NCBI RefSeq assembly: GCF_002873395.1
Contig: NZ_MCUV01000035.1
Coordinates: 41,121-105,120, forward strand
DNA: 64,000 bases
Reading direction: 5' to 3'
Origin: Vibrio sp. 10N.286.49.B3
GTDB taxonomy: Bacteria > Pseudomonadota > Gammaproteobacteria > Enterobacterales > Vibrionaceae
Shown: positions 37,455 to 45,729 of the stretch, piece after piece
Position numbering within the stretch: position 1 is the first letter of the stretch
Layout: each line of letters opens with the position of its first letter
Made by a program: the position numbers and the translations under genes
Notes under the pieces: model-generated
Told to the model about the DNA's origin: nothing
Seen by the model: only the letters and a program-made list of their open reading frames with translations
Database searches by the model: none

Positions 37455-37796
37455 ATGAAATCTGCAAAATTAGTTCCATCAATAGAGAGTCAACAAGAAG
37501 CGATGAAAGTTGCGAAAGCTACGCAAAAACCAGGTCAAACTAAGGAGCAAACTCGCCTTATTGCCCAAGGGATTGAAAAAGGGATTGCTCTATATAAAAA
37601 GCAACATAAAGAGAAACAGCGCCAAGCGGATAAGGTACGTAAAAAGAATATCAAGCAGCGTGAAAAAGAACCGTCAATCGATGTTGATGAGCACAACTAT
37701 ACTGCATCAGAGAGTTCACCTTCTAAAGCGTACTTACCGTGGGGTTTGTTAGTCGCGAGTTGGGTAGGATTTGTTGCTTATATTACTTTGAACTAG
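37455..37796 (+). CDS. DUF2956 small protein
   Basis: A 113-residue protein with a strongly basic N-terminal two thirds (KATQKPGQTKEQTRLIAQGI, then a Lys/Arg/Gln-rich stretch) and a single C-terminal membrane helix (about 92-111), so tail-anchored with a cytosolic basic domain. This is the DUF2956 family found in Vibrionaceae and relatives. Function is unknown. A strong terminator follows four bases after the stop. Confidence 0.8.
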   Translation: MKSAKLVPSIESQQEAMKVAKATQKPGQTKEQTRLIAQGIEKGIALYKKQHKEKQRQADKVRKKNIKQREKEPSIDVDEHNYTASESSPSKAYLPWGLLVASWVGFVAYITLN

Positions 37797-37800
37797 AGCT

Positions 37801-37832
37801 AGCAATGGGCAACGCTGTCCATTGCTATTTTT
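37801..37832 (+). terminator. Intrinsic terminator after the DUF2956 gene
   Basis: AGCAATGG (37801-37808) pairs with CCATTGCT (37819-37826) across a ten-base loop and is followed by ATTTTTC. Confidence 0.85.
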
Positions 37833-37898
37833 CTCATCACATCTGAATGGGTGTTCAGGATCTTTCGCCACGCGATGAGGGCATAAAAAATGAGAGAA

Positions 37899-38180
37899 CT
37901 AAAAACCTAAGCTAATAGCAATATCACCTTCTCGTTCAATAACCCATTGGCTATCAAATGGTCCCCAATCAGATAACTGGTAATAACCATCATTATGACG
38001 ACGACCATCTTGAACAAACATCAATTCAATACCAATGCCTGGCAAAGCCTTCAAAACATCTTGAATCGTACGACGTGGCCATCCCGTTTTTTCAATTAGT
38101 TTAGGCACATTTGGTCGCTCAAGACTCTCGACCAATAAAGCTAAATATAAACGCCTGGCGAAAACTGGACTCAATTCCAT
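37899..38180 (-). CDS. Small winged helix-turn-helix protein
   Basis: A 93-residue protein. The first 55 residues look like a winged helix-turn-helix: ESLERPNVPKLIEKTGWPRR followed by TIQDVLKALPGIGIELMFVQ. The rest, DGRRHNDGYYQLSDWGPFDS, resembles a wing and dimer strand. Close homologues occur in Vibrionaceae in this neighbourhood, as far as I recall, but no target is known. It is divergent from the yffB-dapE genes across a 220-base gap and could regulate them or itself. Confidence 0.7.
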   Translation of the reverse strand: MELSPVFARRLYLALLVESLERPNVPKLIEKTGWPRRTIQDVLKALPGIGIELMFVQDGRRHNDGYYQLSDWGPFDSQWVIEREGDIAISLGF

Positions 38181-38403
38181 TGATATCTCTCCTTAAATAA
38201 ACTTTATCCATTATTTCTTTTTTTGCCTTTGATATGTTGAGGAGGATCAATAAGTCGCTTTATCTCAAGGATTTATGCTCGTTTTTAGCTATTAAAATTA
38301 ATTTACGTTCTGATTTTGTTTGTGCCCAGCTTCCTGATAGGATTCATTGATAGATGATCAAAAAAAAAAGAGTCATCATTATCACTCAATAAAGGAAGGT
38401 AAA

Positions 38404-38754
38404 ATGCCTATCATCATGTACGGAATTCCAAATTGCGATACGATAAAAAAAGCGAAAAAATGGTTACAAGATAATGAAATTGACTTTGAATTTCATGATT
38501 ATCGTAAGCAGGGTATCAGTGAAGAGATGGTGCGCACCTTTTGTCATCAATTAGGTTGGGAGCAAGTGCTTAATAAACGCGGCACCACTTACCGTAAACT
38601 AAGCCAAGAACAAAAAGATAGCCTTGATGAAGCAACGGCTATCGCACTGCTCGTCGAGCAACCGGCAATGATAAAGCGCCCTATTCTGCTTTCTAATGAT
38701 CGCTACATCATTGGTTTTAAAGCTGATCTATACCAAGATTATTTCGCTCAATAG
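38404..38754 (+). CDS. yffB: ArsC/Spx-like protein YffB
   Basis: A 116-residue thioredoxin-fold protein of the ArsC/Spx family. The ATG at 38404 follows a clear AAGGAAGG ribosome site; an upstream in-frame ATG at 38347 lacks one. Cys11 in YGIPNCDTIKKA is the sole N-terminal cysteine, and KRPILL forms the cis-Pro region. It is not expected to be an arsenate reductase; E. coli YffB binds glutathione. As in E. coli, it precedes dapE, here by 44 bases. Confidence 0.9.
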   Translation: MPIIMYGIPNCDTIKKAKKWLQDNEIDFEFHDYRKQGISEEMVRTFCHQLGWEQVLNKRGTTYRKLSQEQKDSLDEATAIALLVEQPAMIKRPILLSNDRYIIGFKADLYQDYFAQ

Positions 38755-38798
38755 TTTGATCTATTTTTCAATTTTATATAAATAAAGGACACTCAAGG

Positions 38799-39938
38799 AT
38801 GGCAACAGATAGCCCAGTATTAGCGTTAGCGAAAGATTTAATTCGCCGCCAATCAGTGACACCAGAAGACGCGGGATGCCAAGAAATGATGATTCGTCGT
38901 TTAGAAGCGATCGGATTTACTGTTGAAGTAATGGTATTTGAAGATACGACTAACTTTTGGGCTCGTCGCGGCACTCAAGCACCATTGTTTACGTTTGCAG
39001 GTCATACTGATGTAGTACCATCTGGACCAGTAGAGCAGTGGCATACCCCTCCTTTTGAGCCAACTGTTATTGATGGCGTGTTATACGGTCGAGGGGCCGC
39101 GGACATGAAAGGTTCGCTAGCTTCAATGCTTGTTGCTGTTGAACGCTTTGTTGCACAACACCCTGATCATGAAGGTTCAATTGGCTTCTTAATCACATCC
39201 GATGAAGAAGGTCCATTTATCAATGGTACGGTTCGCGTCGTTGAAACGCTGATGGCTCGCAATGAGATGATCGATATGTGTATTGTCGGTGAGCCATCAA
39301 GTACTGAGTTTGTTGGCGATATCGTAAAAAATGGTCGCCGTGGCTCAATTACCGGTGATTTATGTATTAAAGGGATTCAAGGTCATGTGGCGTATCCACA
39401 TTTAGCGAGCAATCCTATTCACCACTCACTGCTTGCTATCCATGAACTCACCACAACAGTATGGGATGAAGGAAATGATTTCTTCCCACCAACAAGCTTC
39501 CAAATTCCAAACTTGAGTGCGGGTACTGGTGCATCTAACGTGATCCCTGGAGAGTTTAATGTTCAGTTCAATATGCGTTTTAGTACTGAGCTAAACAATG
39601 AAAGCATTATGCAGCGCGTGTCGAAAATTTTAGATTCACACCAGCTAAATTACGAACTGAATTGGACATTCAATGGCGACCCATTCTTAACGGCTGAAGG
39701 CTCTTTGCTTGATGCTGTGGTGAAAGGTGTCTCTAGCGTTACCCAACAAAAACCCGCTTTATTAACCACAGGTGGTACATCTGATGGTCGCTTTATTGCC
39801 CGTATGCAAGGTCAAGTCGTCGAGCTCGGACCTATCAATGCCACTATCCATAAAGTGAATGAGTGCGTTAATGTTGATGACCTAGAAAAATTAACCGATA
39901 TGTACCAACAAACACTCGTTGAACTTCTTACTCAATAG
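38799..39938 (+). CDS. dapE: DapE, succinyl-diaminopimelate desuccinylase
   Basis: A 379-residue M20 dizinc hydrolase that makes LL-diaminopimelate for lysine and peptidoglycan. Zinc ligands are visible as His69 and Asp71 (AGHTDVVP), Asp102 ([10 protein letters not shown]) and Glu137, with catalytic Glu136 (SDEEG); the dimer domain follows at about 180-295. Full length for the family. The next gene begins seven bases later, so the two are coupled. Confidence 0.98.
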   Translation: MATDSPVLALAKDLIRRQSVTPEDAGCQEMMIRRLEAIGFTVEVMVFEDTTNFWARRGTQAPLFTFAGHTDVVPSGPVEQWHTPPFEPTVIDGVLYGRGAADMKGSLASMLVAVERFVAQHPDHEGSIGFLITSDEEGPFINGTVRVVETLMARNEMIDMCIVGEPSSTEFVGDIVKNGRRGSITGDLCIKGIQGHVAYPHLASNPIHHSLLAIHELTTTVWDEGNDFFPPTSFQIPNLSAGTGASNVIPGEFNVQFNMRFSTELNNESIMQRVSKILDSHQLNYELNWTFNGDPFLTAEGSLLDAVVKGVSSVTQQKPALLTTGGTSDGRFIARMQGQVVELGPINATIHKVNECVNVDDLEKLTDMYQQTLVELLTQ

Positions 39939-39945
39939 GAACATC

Positions 39946-40620
39946 ATGACCCCTGAGCAGCTTACTGGACAAAATAACCAGCATCTATCCCCTTTGCGTA
40001 TTGGACAAAAGTGGTTTGATATTCATAGTGAGGTACATACTGACTTAATCCGTTTAATCGAAGCTGCTCATCTCGCTGGATTTGAATGTTATATTGCCAG
40101 TGGCTTTCGTGATTTTGATCGTCAACAAATAATTTGGGAGCGGAAGTTCTCAGGTCAAAGCCGTTTGTTAGATAGCCAAAGTCAGCCCTTAGAGAGCCAC
40201 TTATTATCCTCAGAAGAAAAAATGTGGGCAATTTTACGCTGGTCGGCTTTGCCTGGTGGGAGTCGTCATCACTGGGGAACCGATTTTGACCTTTATGCTG
40301 CCAACCATTTACCAAGTGGACAATCATTGCAACTGGAGCCTTGGGAGTATTTATCTGGTCACCAGCACACTTTCTATCGCTGGCTAGTAAAAAATGCACC
40401 GGATTTTGGCTTCTACTTTCCTTATGACCAAGACCGTGGTGGTGTTGCCATTGAACCTTGGCATATCAGTCATAAGGCGATAGCAACTCAATGTATGCAA
40501 GCACTTAGCCTAGACATTTTATATCAACAGCTACTGAAAAAATCTTTTATCGGTCAGGCTACTGTATTAAAACATTTAGACACCATCTATACTCGTTATG
40601 TAACTAATATTTCCCTTTAG
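39946..40620 (+). CDS. M15 (VanY-like) D-alanyl-D-alanine carboxypeptidase
   Basis: A 224-residue peptidase from the ATG at 39946, which has AGGA just upstream overlapping the dapE stop. The M15B zinc motif is visible: SGFRDFDRQ, SRHHWGTDFDLY (HxxxxxxD) and EPWHIS. It would trim D-Ala or D-Ala-D-Ala from peptidoglycan. No signal peptide is evident, so the cell compartment is unclear. It sits in dapE-vanY-DUF2897, linking diaminopimelate synthesis with wall metabolism. Confidence 0.88.
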   Translation: MTPEQLTGQNNQHLSPLRIGQKWFDIHSEVHTDLIRLIEAAHLAGFECYIASGFRDFDRQQIIWERKFSGQSRLLDSQSQPLESHLLSSEEKMWAILRWSALPGGSRHHWGTDFDLYAANHLPSGQSLQLEPWEYLSGHQHTFYRWLVKNAPDFGFYFPYDQDRGGVAIEPWHISHKAIATQCMQALSLDILYQQLLKKSFIGQATVLKHLDTIYTRYVTNISL

Positions 40621-40628
40621 GAGTTTGT

Positions 40629-40814
40629 ATGGCTTTCCTCACCAATCCATGGGTTATTTGCTTTATCGTCGTCAGTGTCATTGTGGGTAATATTGCTGCT
40701 TTAAAATACACGGCAAATATGAACTTTGGTCAGGGTAAGACCCCTCATAAAAGAAAAGATGACCTAGCAAAGTTAACTGCGCTAGATAAGCAAAACAAGA
40801 TACAAAAAAAATAA
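40629..40814 (+). CDS. DUF2897 small membrane protein
   Basis: A 61-residue protein with one N-terminal membrane helix (about 7-28) and a Lys-rich cytosolic tail, matching the DUF2897 family. It has AGGAG immediately upstream and begins nine bases after the VanY-like gene. Function is unknown. The terminator overlaps its last codons. Confidence 0.8.
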   Translation: MAFLTNPWVICFIVVSVIVGNIAALKYTANMNFGQGKTPHKRKDDLAKLTALDKQNKIQKK

Positions 40815-40838
40815 GGAACCAATTAAAGGTTCCCTATT
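40803..40838. terminator. Bidirectional terminator between the DUF2897 gene and bamC
   Basis: GGAACC (40814-40819) pairs with GGTTCC (40827-40832) across seven bases. The plus strand continues CTATTT (weak tail); the minus strand continues into a run of eight T after two bases, a strong tail for bamC transcripts that overlaps the end of the DUF2897 gene. Confidence 0.75.
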
Positions 40839-40874
40839 TCAATACTGTCACTCATGACTGAACGCTATGGTTTA

Positions 40875-41891
40875 TTACTGTTCAACCACGGCGGATAAAA
40901 CCGGAACCATTGATTTTAGTAATGCTTCTTCAACCGGCTTTCCGTTTGAGTCGGTAACATTAATTGATGTGCGGTTACCCAGATCACCAAATAGGAAGGT
41001 GTAAGTCCCACTCGCTAAGTCCATTGGTTTAACACCAACTGAATCCCAAAACTCATCATCAGGCGTAGCATATGTCGCTTTTAGTGTCCCTTGTGATTGG
41101 TTGCGCTCGTCGATAGTAAAGCCCATATTCGGCAATAAATCCGGTAGGCGTTGCCACAATAGATCATATTGAGTACGAGCAATAATCACAGGGAAACCAC
41201 TACGATCTCGTCCCATGCTAATTGGGATCTGCTTAACTAACTCTTGTGCACGTAACCTTGCTTCATCACGTAAATTTTGATCGTATTTTGCTGTAACAAG
41301 ATTGGTCATCAGTGCGTTATAGCGTTCTTTATTGGTAAAAGAAACCTCTTTAACTTCACTACCTTCTCGCCAATCAATTAAGTTAATTTTAAAACCATAA
41401 CGGTTGTTAGCGCTGAAACGTGAAATATCATAGCGACTTCCAATCGTGACATCTTCATCCTCTGCTTTCCATAGCACCCAATCTGTTGCGACATGGTCTG
41501 TGCTTTGCTCAACCAAGCCGACATCAATGTTTTCCAACATATCCATTGCCGTTTGCCAAACACTATCAACTTCACTTTCTTGCAGTAACCATAGCGTCAC
41601 TTCGCCATTTTTCACTTCAGAACGAGCACCTGGAATCAAGTCTAATACCTGTTGAGGAGGACGAATATCGACTGTTTTGCCTACACCACCAGCAAAGTTA
41701 CCTTGAGGAATGTCATAATTAGGATAAAGCTCTGGCTCTGCGCCTTGTGGAAAGCTCCAAGCTTCAAACTCTGGGGTATTTAAATATTCAAAATCATCCT
41801 TTGCTTGACGACGCTGTGACGGATCCCCTGAACAAGCTGCAAGCATAAAAACAGCTAGCGAACTAACTACTAGCTGATGAGAAAATTTCAT
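40875..41891 (-). CDS. bamC: BamC, outer-membrane protein assembly lipoprotein
   Basis: A 338-residue lipoprotein of the BAM complex. The signal peptide ends in the lipobox LAAC with Cys20. An unstructured N-terminal stretch (about 21-95) that in E. coli binds BamD contains EYLNTPEFEAW; two helix-grip domains follow. It is downstream of dapA by 53 bases, the dapA-bamC order of E. coli. Confidence 0.94.
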   Translation of the reverse strand: MKFSHQLVVSSLAVFMLAACSGDPSQRRQAKDDFEYLNTPEFEAWSFPQGAEPELYPNYDIPQGNFAGGVGKTVDIRPPQQVLDLIPGARSEVKNGEVTLWLLQESEVDSVWQTAMDMLENIDVGLVEQSTDHVATDWVLWKAEDEDVTIGSRYDISRFSANNRYGFKINLIDWREGSEVKEVSFTNKERYNALMTNLVTAKYDQNLRDEARLRAQELVKQIPISMGRDRSGFPVIIARTQYDLLWQRLPDLLPNMGFTIDERNQSQGTLKATYATPDDEFWDSVGVKPMDLASGTYTFLFGDLGNRTSINVTDSNGKPVEEALLKSMVPVLSAVVEQ

Positions 41892-41944
41892 TTCAACTCC
41901 TAACGTACCGAAAGTATTATCTTCCGGTACTATAAATTATAGAT

Positions 41945-42823
41945 CTAATCAATACACGCTTCAGTTATTGCTTGAGCAACAATCGGGCACGCTGACTCTG
42001 ATAGCTCAGTTAATGGAAGGCGTAGATTACCGTGAGCAATTAAACCTAATTTGTGAGCTGCCCACTTGACAGGAATAGGGCTTGACTCAATAAATAGATT
42101 TTTGTGCAATGTCATCAGACGCTGGTTAATAATTTCAGCTTCTTCGAACTGCCCTTCACTTGCTAGGCGGAACATCGTTGCCATATCAGCGGCAGCAATA
42201 TTGTTGGTAACAGAAATAACGCCCTGACCACCACGCTTAACAAACTCTAGACCTGTACCATCATCACCACTTAGTAAGATAAAATCTTCGCCACAAAGTT
42301 CACGATGAATAGCAACACGGCTTAAATCACCCGTCGCATCTTTCAACGCAACGATATTATCAATTTTCGCTAAACGAGCAACGGTTTCTGGCAATAGATC
42401 AACACCTGTACGACCAGGAACATTGTATAGAATTTGTGGTACATCACTCACTTCAGCAATGGCTTTGTAATGCTGATATAAGCCTTCTTGCGTTGGTTTG
42501 TTATAATATGGCGTCACACTTAAACAAGCGACAATACCTGAGTTATTCAGCAAACGACTAAACGTCACTGACTCATGAGTTGCATTCGCTCCTGTGCCTG
42601 CAATTACAGGGATACGCCCAGCAGCAAATTCAACCACTTTATGAACGACTTTTACATGCTCTTCAATCGTTAGCGTTGCAGATTCACCCGTCGTACCTAC
42701 CGCAACAATACCATCGGTACCTGACTTAATATGATATTCAACTAACTTTTTCAAGCTATCAAAGTCGACTTCACCATCTAATGTAAATGGGGTTAACAAC
42801 GCAACAATACTTCCTGAAAACAT
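41945..42823 (-). CDS. dapA: DapA, 4-hydroxy-tetrahydrodipicolinate synthase
   Basis: A 292-residue TIM-barrel lyase condensing pyruvate with aspartate semialdehyde, the first step to diaminopimelate and lysine. Schiff-base Lys161 (VALKDATGD), Tyr133 ([10 protein letters not shown]) and the GTTGES motif at about 43-48 all match E. coli numbering. It is transcribed with bamC and divergent from gcvR. Confidence 0.98.
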   Translation of the reverse strand: MFSGSIVALLTPFTLDGEVDFDSLKKLVEYHIKSGTDGIVAVGTTGESATLTIEEHVKVVHKVVEFAAGRIPVIAGTGANATHESVTFSRLLNNSGIVACLSVTPYYNKPTQEGLYQHYKAIAEVSDVPQILYNVPGRTGVDLLPETVARLAKIDNIVALKDATGDLSRVAIHRELCGEDFILLSGDDGTGLEFVKRGGQGVISVTNNIAAADMATMFRLASEGQFEEAEIINQRLMTLHKNLFIESSPIPVKWAAHKLGLIAHGNLRLPLTELSESACPIVAQAITEACID

Positions 42824-43100
42824 GTCTATCTCCGTAATTTAATTCTTCTTGCATGGTACTGTAATGCACTCAATGAACACAAGATATATCACCACTTACC
42901 CTGTAGTGATAGTCACTTATTCTTCACACTTAAAGTTTGTGTCAATTGTTGATAATAAAAACTATTCCCTGCGATATGCAAGTCATAGATACATTGAACC
43001 AAAATAGCAATTATCACTGTAAAAACCAATAACCAAGCGCCTATTCATTGCATGAACTGTGCTACGATAGACATCAATTATGGATAAATTAAGTGATATT

Positions 43101-43643
43101 ATGACTCAACATCTAGTAATCACAGCTGTAGGTTCGGATAGACCCGGTATTGGTAACCAGATCATTCGCCTTGTTACTCAATCTGGCTGCAATATTGTCG
43201 ACAGTCGTATCGCCATCTTCGGCAATGAATTCACGATCATTATGCTGTTATCTGGCAATACCAATAGCATAACCCGAGTCGAAACAACATTACCCTTACT
43301 TGGGCAGGAGCACGAACTCATCACTATGATGAAACGTACTTCAAAGCACGAGTCTCTTAGTCATCATTATACGATTGAAGTTATCGTTGAATCGGATGAT
43401 AAAGTGGGGCTAACGGAGAAATTTAGCCACTTCTTCGCTGATCGTAAAATTGGTATTTCATCACTCAGTGCCCAGACGATTGATAAATTAAAAATTCAAC
43501 AATCTCACGACCAATTTCATATTCACTTAACCGCAATGGCCTCAAGTGACTGTGACATGCAACAACTGCACAATGAATTTGATGCACTTTGCTGTCATTT
43601 AGGCGTTAAAGGGATACTCAAGAGCCTGCCAAGCACACTCTAA
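43101..43643 (+). CDS. gcvR: GcvR, regulator of glycine cleavage
   Basis: A 180-residue protein with two ACT domains (about 4-75 and 92-175), beginning MTQHLVITAVGSDRPGIGNQ. In E. coli GcvR binds GcvA and blocks activation of the glycine cleavage operon when glycine is low. I chose the ATG at 43101 by homology; an in-frame ATG at 43080 adds seven residues and has no better ribosome site. Divergent from dapA, as in E. coli. Confidence 0.92.
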   Translation: MTQHLVITAVGSDRPGIGNQIIRLVTQSGCNIVDSRIAIFGNEFTIIMLLSGNTNSITRVETTLPLLGQEHELITMMKRTSKHESLSHHYTIEVIVESDDKVGLTEKFSHFFADRKIGISSLSAQTIDKLKIQQSHDQFHIHLTAMASSDCDMQQLHNEFDALCCHLGVKGILKSLPSTL

Positions 43644-43665
43644 AGCAGCCTCACTTTAATTACTT

Positions 43666-43694
43666 AGCAACTCATGATATTTGATTGAGTTGCT
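43666..43694. repeat. Hairpin between gcvR and bcp
   Basis: AGCAACTCA (43666-43674) and TGAGTTGCT (43686-43694) form a perfect nine-base stem with an 11-base loop between two convergent genes. There is no T-run on either strand, so any terminator activity would be weak or factor-dependent. Confidence 0.7.
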
Positions 43695-43704
43695 GATCGA
43701 TGAA

Positions 43705-44169
43705 TTATGACTTAGCGGTTAAATAATCAAGAACCACTTCATGGTGGTCCTTCGTTTTGAACTTGTTAAACACATGCTCAAGTTTGCCTTCTTCATCAAT
43801 CAAAAAAGACGTTCTAACCACACCCATGCTCTCACGTCCCATAAACTTCTTCAGTTGCCAAACACCGTAAGACTCGCAAAGGCTATGCTCTTCATCAGCC
43901 AGCAACGTAAAGTTCAGTTCTTGTTTATTGGTGAAATTTGTTAGCTTTTTAGGCGTATCAGGGCTTACCCCCATCACGACCACATTGAGTTTTTCAAGCT
44001 CAGCTTTACTGTCTCTTAATGCGCATGCTTGTACGGTACAACCGGGTGTTGAAGCTCGTGGGTAAAAATACAACAAAACTTTTTTCCCTAAGTAATCACT
44101 TAATGTCACTTCTACACTATTTTGATCAAGTCGTGTAAACGTCGGTGCATGACTGCCAATCTCTAACAT
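43705..44169 (-). CDS. bcp: Bcp, thioredoxin-dependent peroxiredoxin
   Basis: A 154-residue peroxiredoxin from the ATG at 44169 (MLEIGSHAPTFTRLDQ), preceded by AAGGA at a normal distance; a longer open frame upstream would run into the next gene. Peroxidatic Cys44 lies in STPGCTVQAC and Cys49 is the resolving cysteine, as in E. coli Bcp. It reduces peroxides in the cytosol. It lies 25 bases after perM on the same strand. Confidence 0.96.
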   Translation of the reverse strand: MLEIGSHAPTFTRLDQNSVEVTLSDYLGKKVLLYFYPRASTPGCTVQACALRDSKAELEKLNVVVMGVSPDTPKKLTNFTNKQELNFTLLADEEHSLCESYGVWQLKKFMGRESMGVVRTSFLIDEEGKLEHVFNKFKTKDHHEVVLDYLTAKS

Positions 44170-44194
44170 AACATTATCCTTTTTATTCAATGTA

Positions 44195-45271
44195 TCAATC
44201 ACAAGCTTTTGACTTTTCGAGCGATTCACTGCTCGGCAAAGCATTCCATACCGCTTTAACTAGTGTCGCAAGAGGGATAGCAAAAAATACGCCCCAGAAG
44301 CCCCATAAACCACCAAAGACTAACACTGAAACAATAATCGCTACAGGGTGTAGATTAACCGCTTCAGAAAAAAGTATCGGTACTAAAAGATTACCATCAA
44401 GCGCTTGGATAATCCCATAAGCAATTAATAGTGAATAGAATTGTGGAGTCAATCCCCATTGAAAAAGCGCAACAATAGCAATGGGGACCGTTACCGCTGC
44501 AGCACCAATGTAAGGGATTAAAACAGAAAGCCCAACCGCTACAGCAAGAAGTGCAGAGTAGCGTAAGTCAAAGATTGCAAACGTCGCATAACTGACTGAA
44601 CCGACAATCAGTATCTCCAGTACCTTACCGCGAATATAGTTTGAAATTTGTTGATTCATTTCACGCCAAACCTGAGTAGAAAGTCGGCGGTTTTTCGGCA
44701 AAACACCACTTGCCATATCAAGCATCTCTTCTTTATCTTTTAACAAAAAGAAGATAAGCATCGGTACTAAAATAAGATAAACACCTAAAGTAGCCAGACT
44801 GACTAATGAAGCCAGCGAGCCTTTCACGACACTCTCCCCCATACCAACCACTTTATTTTTAGCATTAGAGGCGAGAGTTTCAACGATTTGTAAGTTAGCC
44901 AATTCAGGGTAACGCTCAGGAATTGATATCATGAATGTTTGCAAGCCGGCATACATATTAGGTATATCGTTGATAAGGTTACCGACTTGAGTCCATATCG
45001 TAGGGACTAATCCAAATAAAGCAAAAAAAGCCAAACTGAGAAAAACGATAATAACCAACATAACTGCCAACGTCCTTGGCACTCCTAGACGCTGGATTTG
45101 CAACACAGGCCATTCGAGTAAATAAGCAAGCACTATAGCCACTAGCAAAGGGGCAATTAGGTGACCAAAAAAGTAAATGGTAATAAAACCAATAAATAAT
45201 GTGGCAACTAAGCTGACTGCATGTGGATCTGAAAAACGTCGTTTGTACCAACTATTCATCATGTCAAGCAT
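44195..45271 (-). CDS. perM: AI-2E family transporter PerM
   Basis: A 358-residue inner-membrane protein of the PerM/AI-2E family, with about eight hydrophobic segments, a long loop between them (about 90-150) and the LIPYIGAAAVTVPI and VLVFGGLWGFWGV signatures. Substrate is not known with certainty. It lies next to bcp and near bepA, as in E. coli. The TusA-like gene lies 13 bases upstream, so the three may be co-transcribed. Confidence 0.9.
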   Translation of the reverse strand: MLDMMNSWYKRRFSDPHAVSLVATLFIGFITIYFFGHLIAPLLVAIVLAYLLEWPVLQIQRLGVPRTLAVMLVIIVFLSLAFFALFGLVPTIWTQVGNLINDIPNMYAGLQTFMISIPERYPELANLQIVETLASNAKNKVVGMGESVVKGSLASLVSLATLGVYLILVPMLIFFLLKDKEEMLDMASGVLPKNRRLSTQVWREMNQQISNYIRGKVLEILIVGSVSYATFAIFDLRYSALLAVAVGLSVLIPYIGAAAVTVPIAIVALFQWGLTPQFYSLLIAYGIIQALDGNLLVPILFSEAVNLHPVAIIVSVLVFGGLWGFWGVFFAIPLATLVKAVWNALPSSESLEKSKACD

Positions 45272-45284
45272 ATGACTGAAATCC

Positions 45285-45503
45285 CTATTTAATAATATGG
45301 AGTACGTAAAAATCTAAGTGCTTTTGACTCTCGACTAGAAAAGAGTTAGAGCGCAAAAACGTGATAATATCTTGCATTGAGACAACATCAACGATATGAA
45401 TATAAAGACACTCGCCAGGTTCTAGCTGTACACTATGACGCTTTGCTAACAGCAGAGCCATCGGACAACGTTCTTGGCGTAAATCAATAACTTTTATCGT
45501 CAT
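45285..45503 (-). CDS. TusA/SirA-like sulfurtransferase family protein
   Basis: A 72-residue TusA-fold protein (MTIKVIDLRQERCPMALLLA). The family active-site motif is CPxP; here it is CPMA, keeping the cysteine but not the second proline. TusA proteins pass persulfide sulfur between enzymes. I chose the ATG at 45503 by homology; one at 45533 has no ribosome site. It precedes perM by 13 bases and is divergent from bepA. Confidence 0.82.
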   Translation of the reverse strand: MTIKVIDLRQERCPMALLLAKRHSVQLEPGECLYIHIVDVVSMQDIITFLRSNSFLVESQKHLDFYVLHIIK

Positions 45504-45729
45504 TTTAAGCTCAATATAAAAGTGATGATCCATTGTAATGCTTTTTAACTACTGAGCCAGCTTTTCTATAGTTTTATAACTCACTAAAGCCATAGTTTTA
45601 TCGTTCATTACACCAAGAGATTAAAAGTCGTAAGATCACACCTTAGATTGTAAATAAATATTAACTCGAACCAACTGTTTATTAGTTTGTCTTACTAATC
45701 AGAAGAACATGGAGTATCACTGATTTATT

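Noticed and set aside
39962..40399. 145-codon open frame on the minus strand within the VanY-like gene
   Set aside because: Shadow of a gene with visible M15 catalytic motifs; no ribosome site or family match.
44170..44244. Longer bcp start overlapping perM
   Set aside because: The extra 25 residues have no similarity to Bcp and the internal ATG has a clear AAGGA ribosome site.
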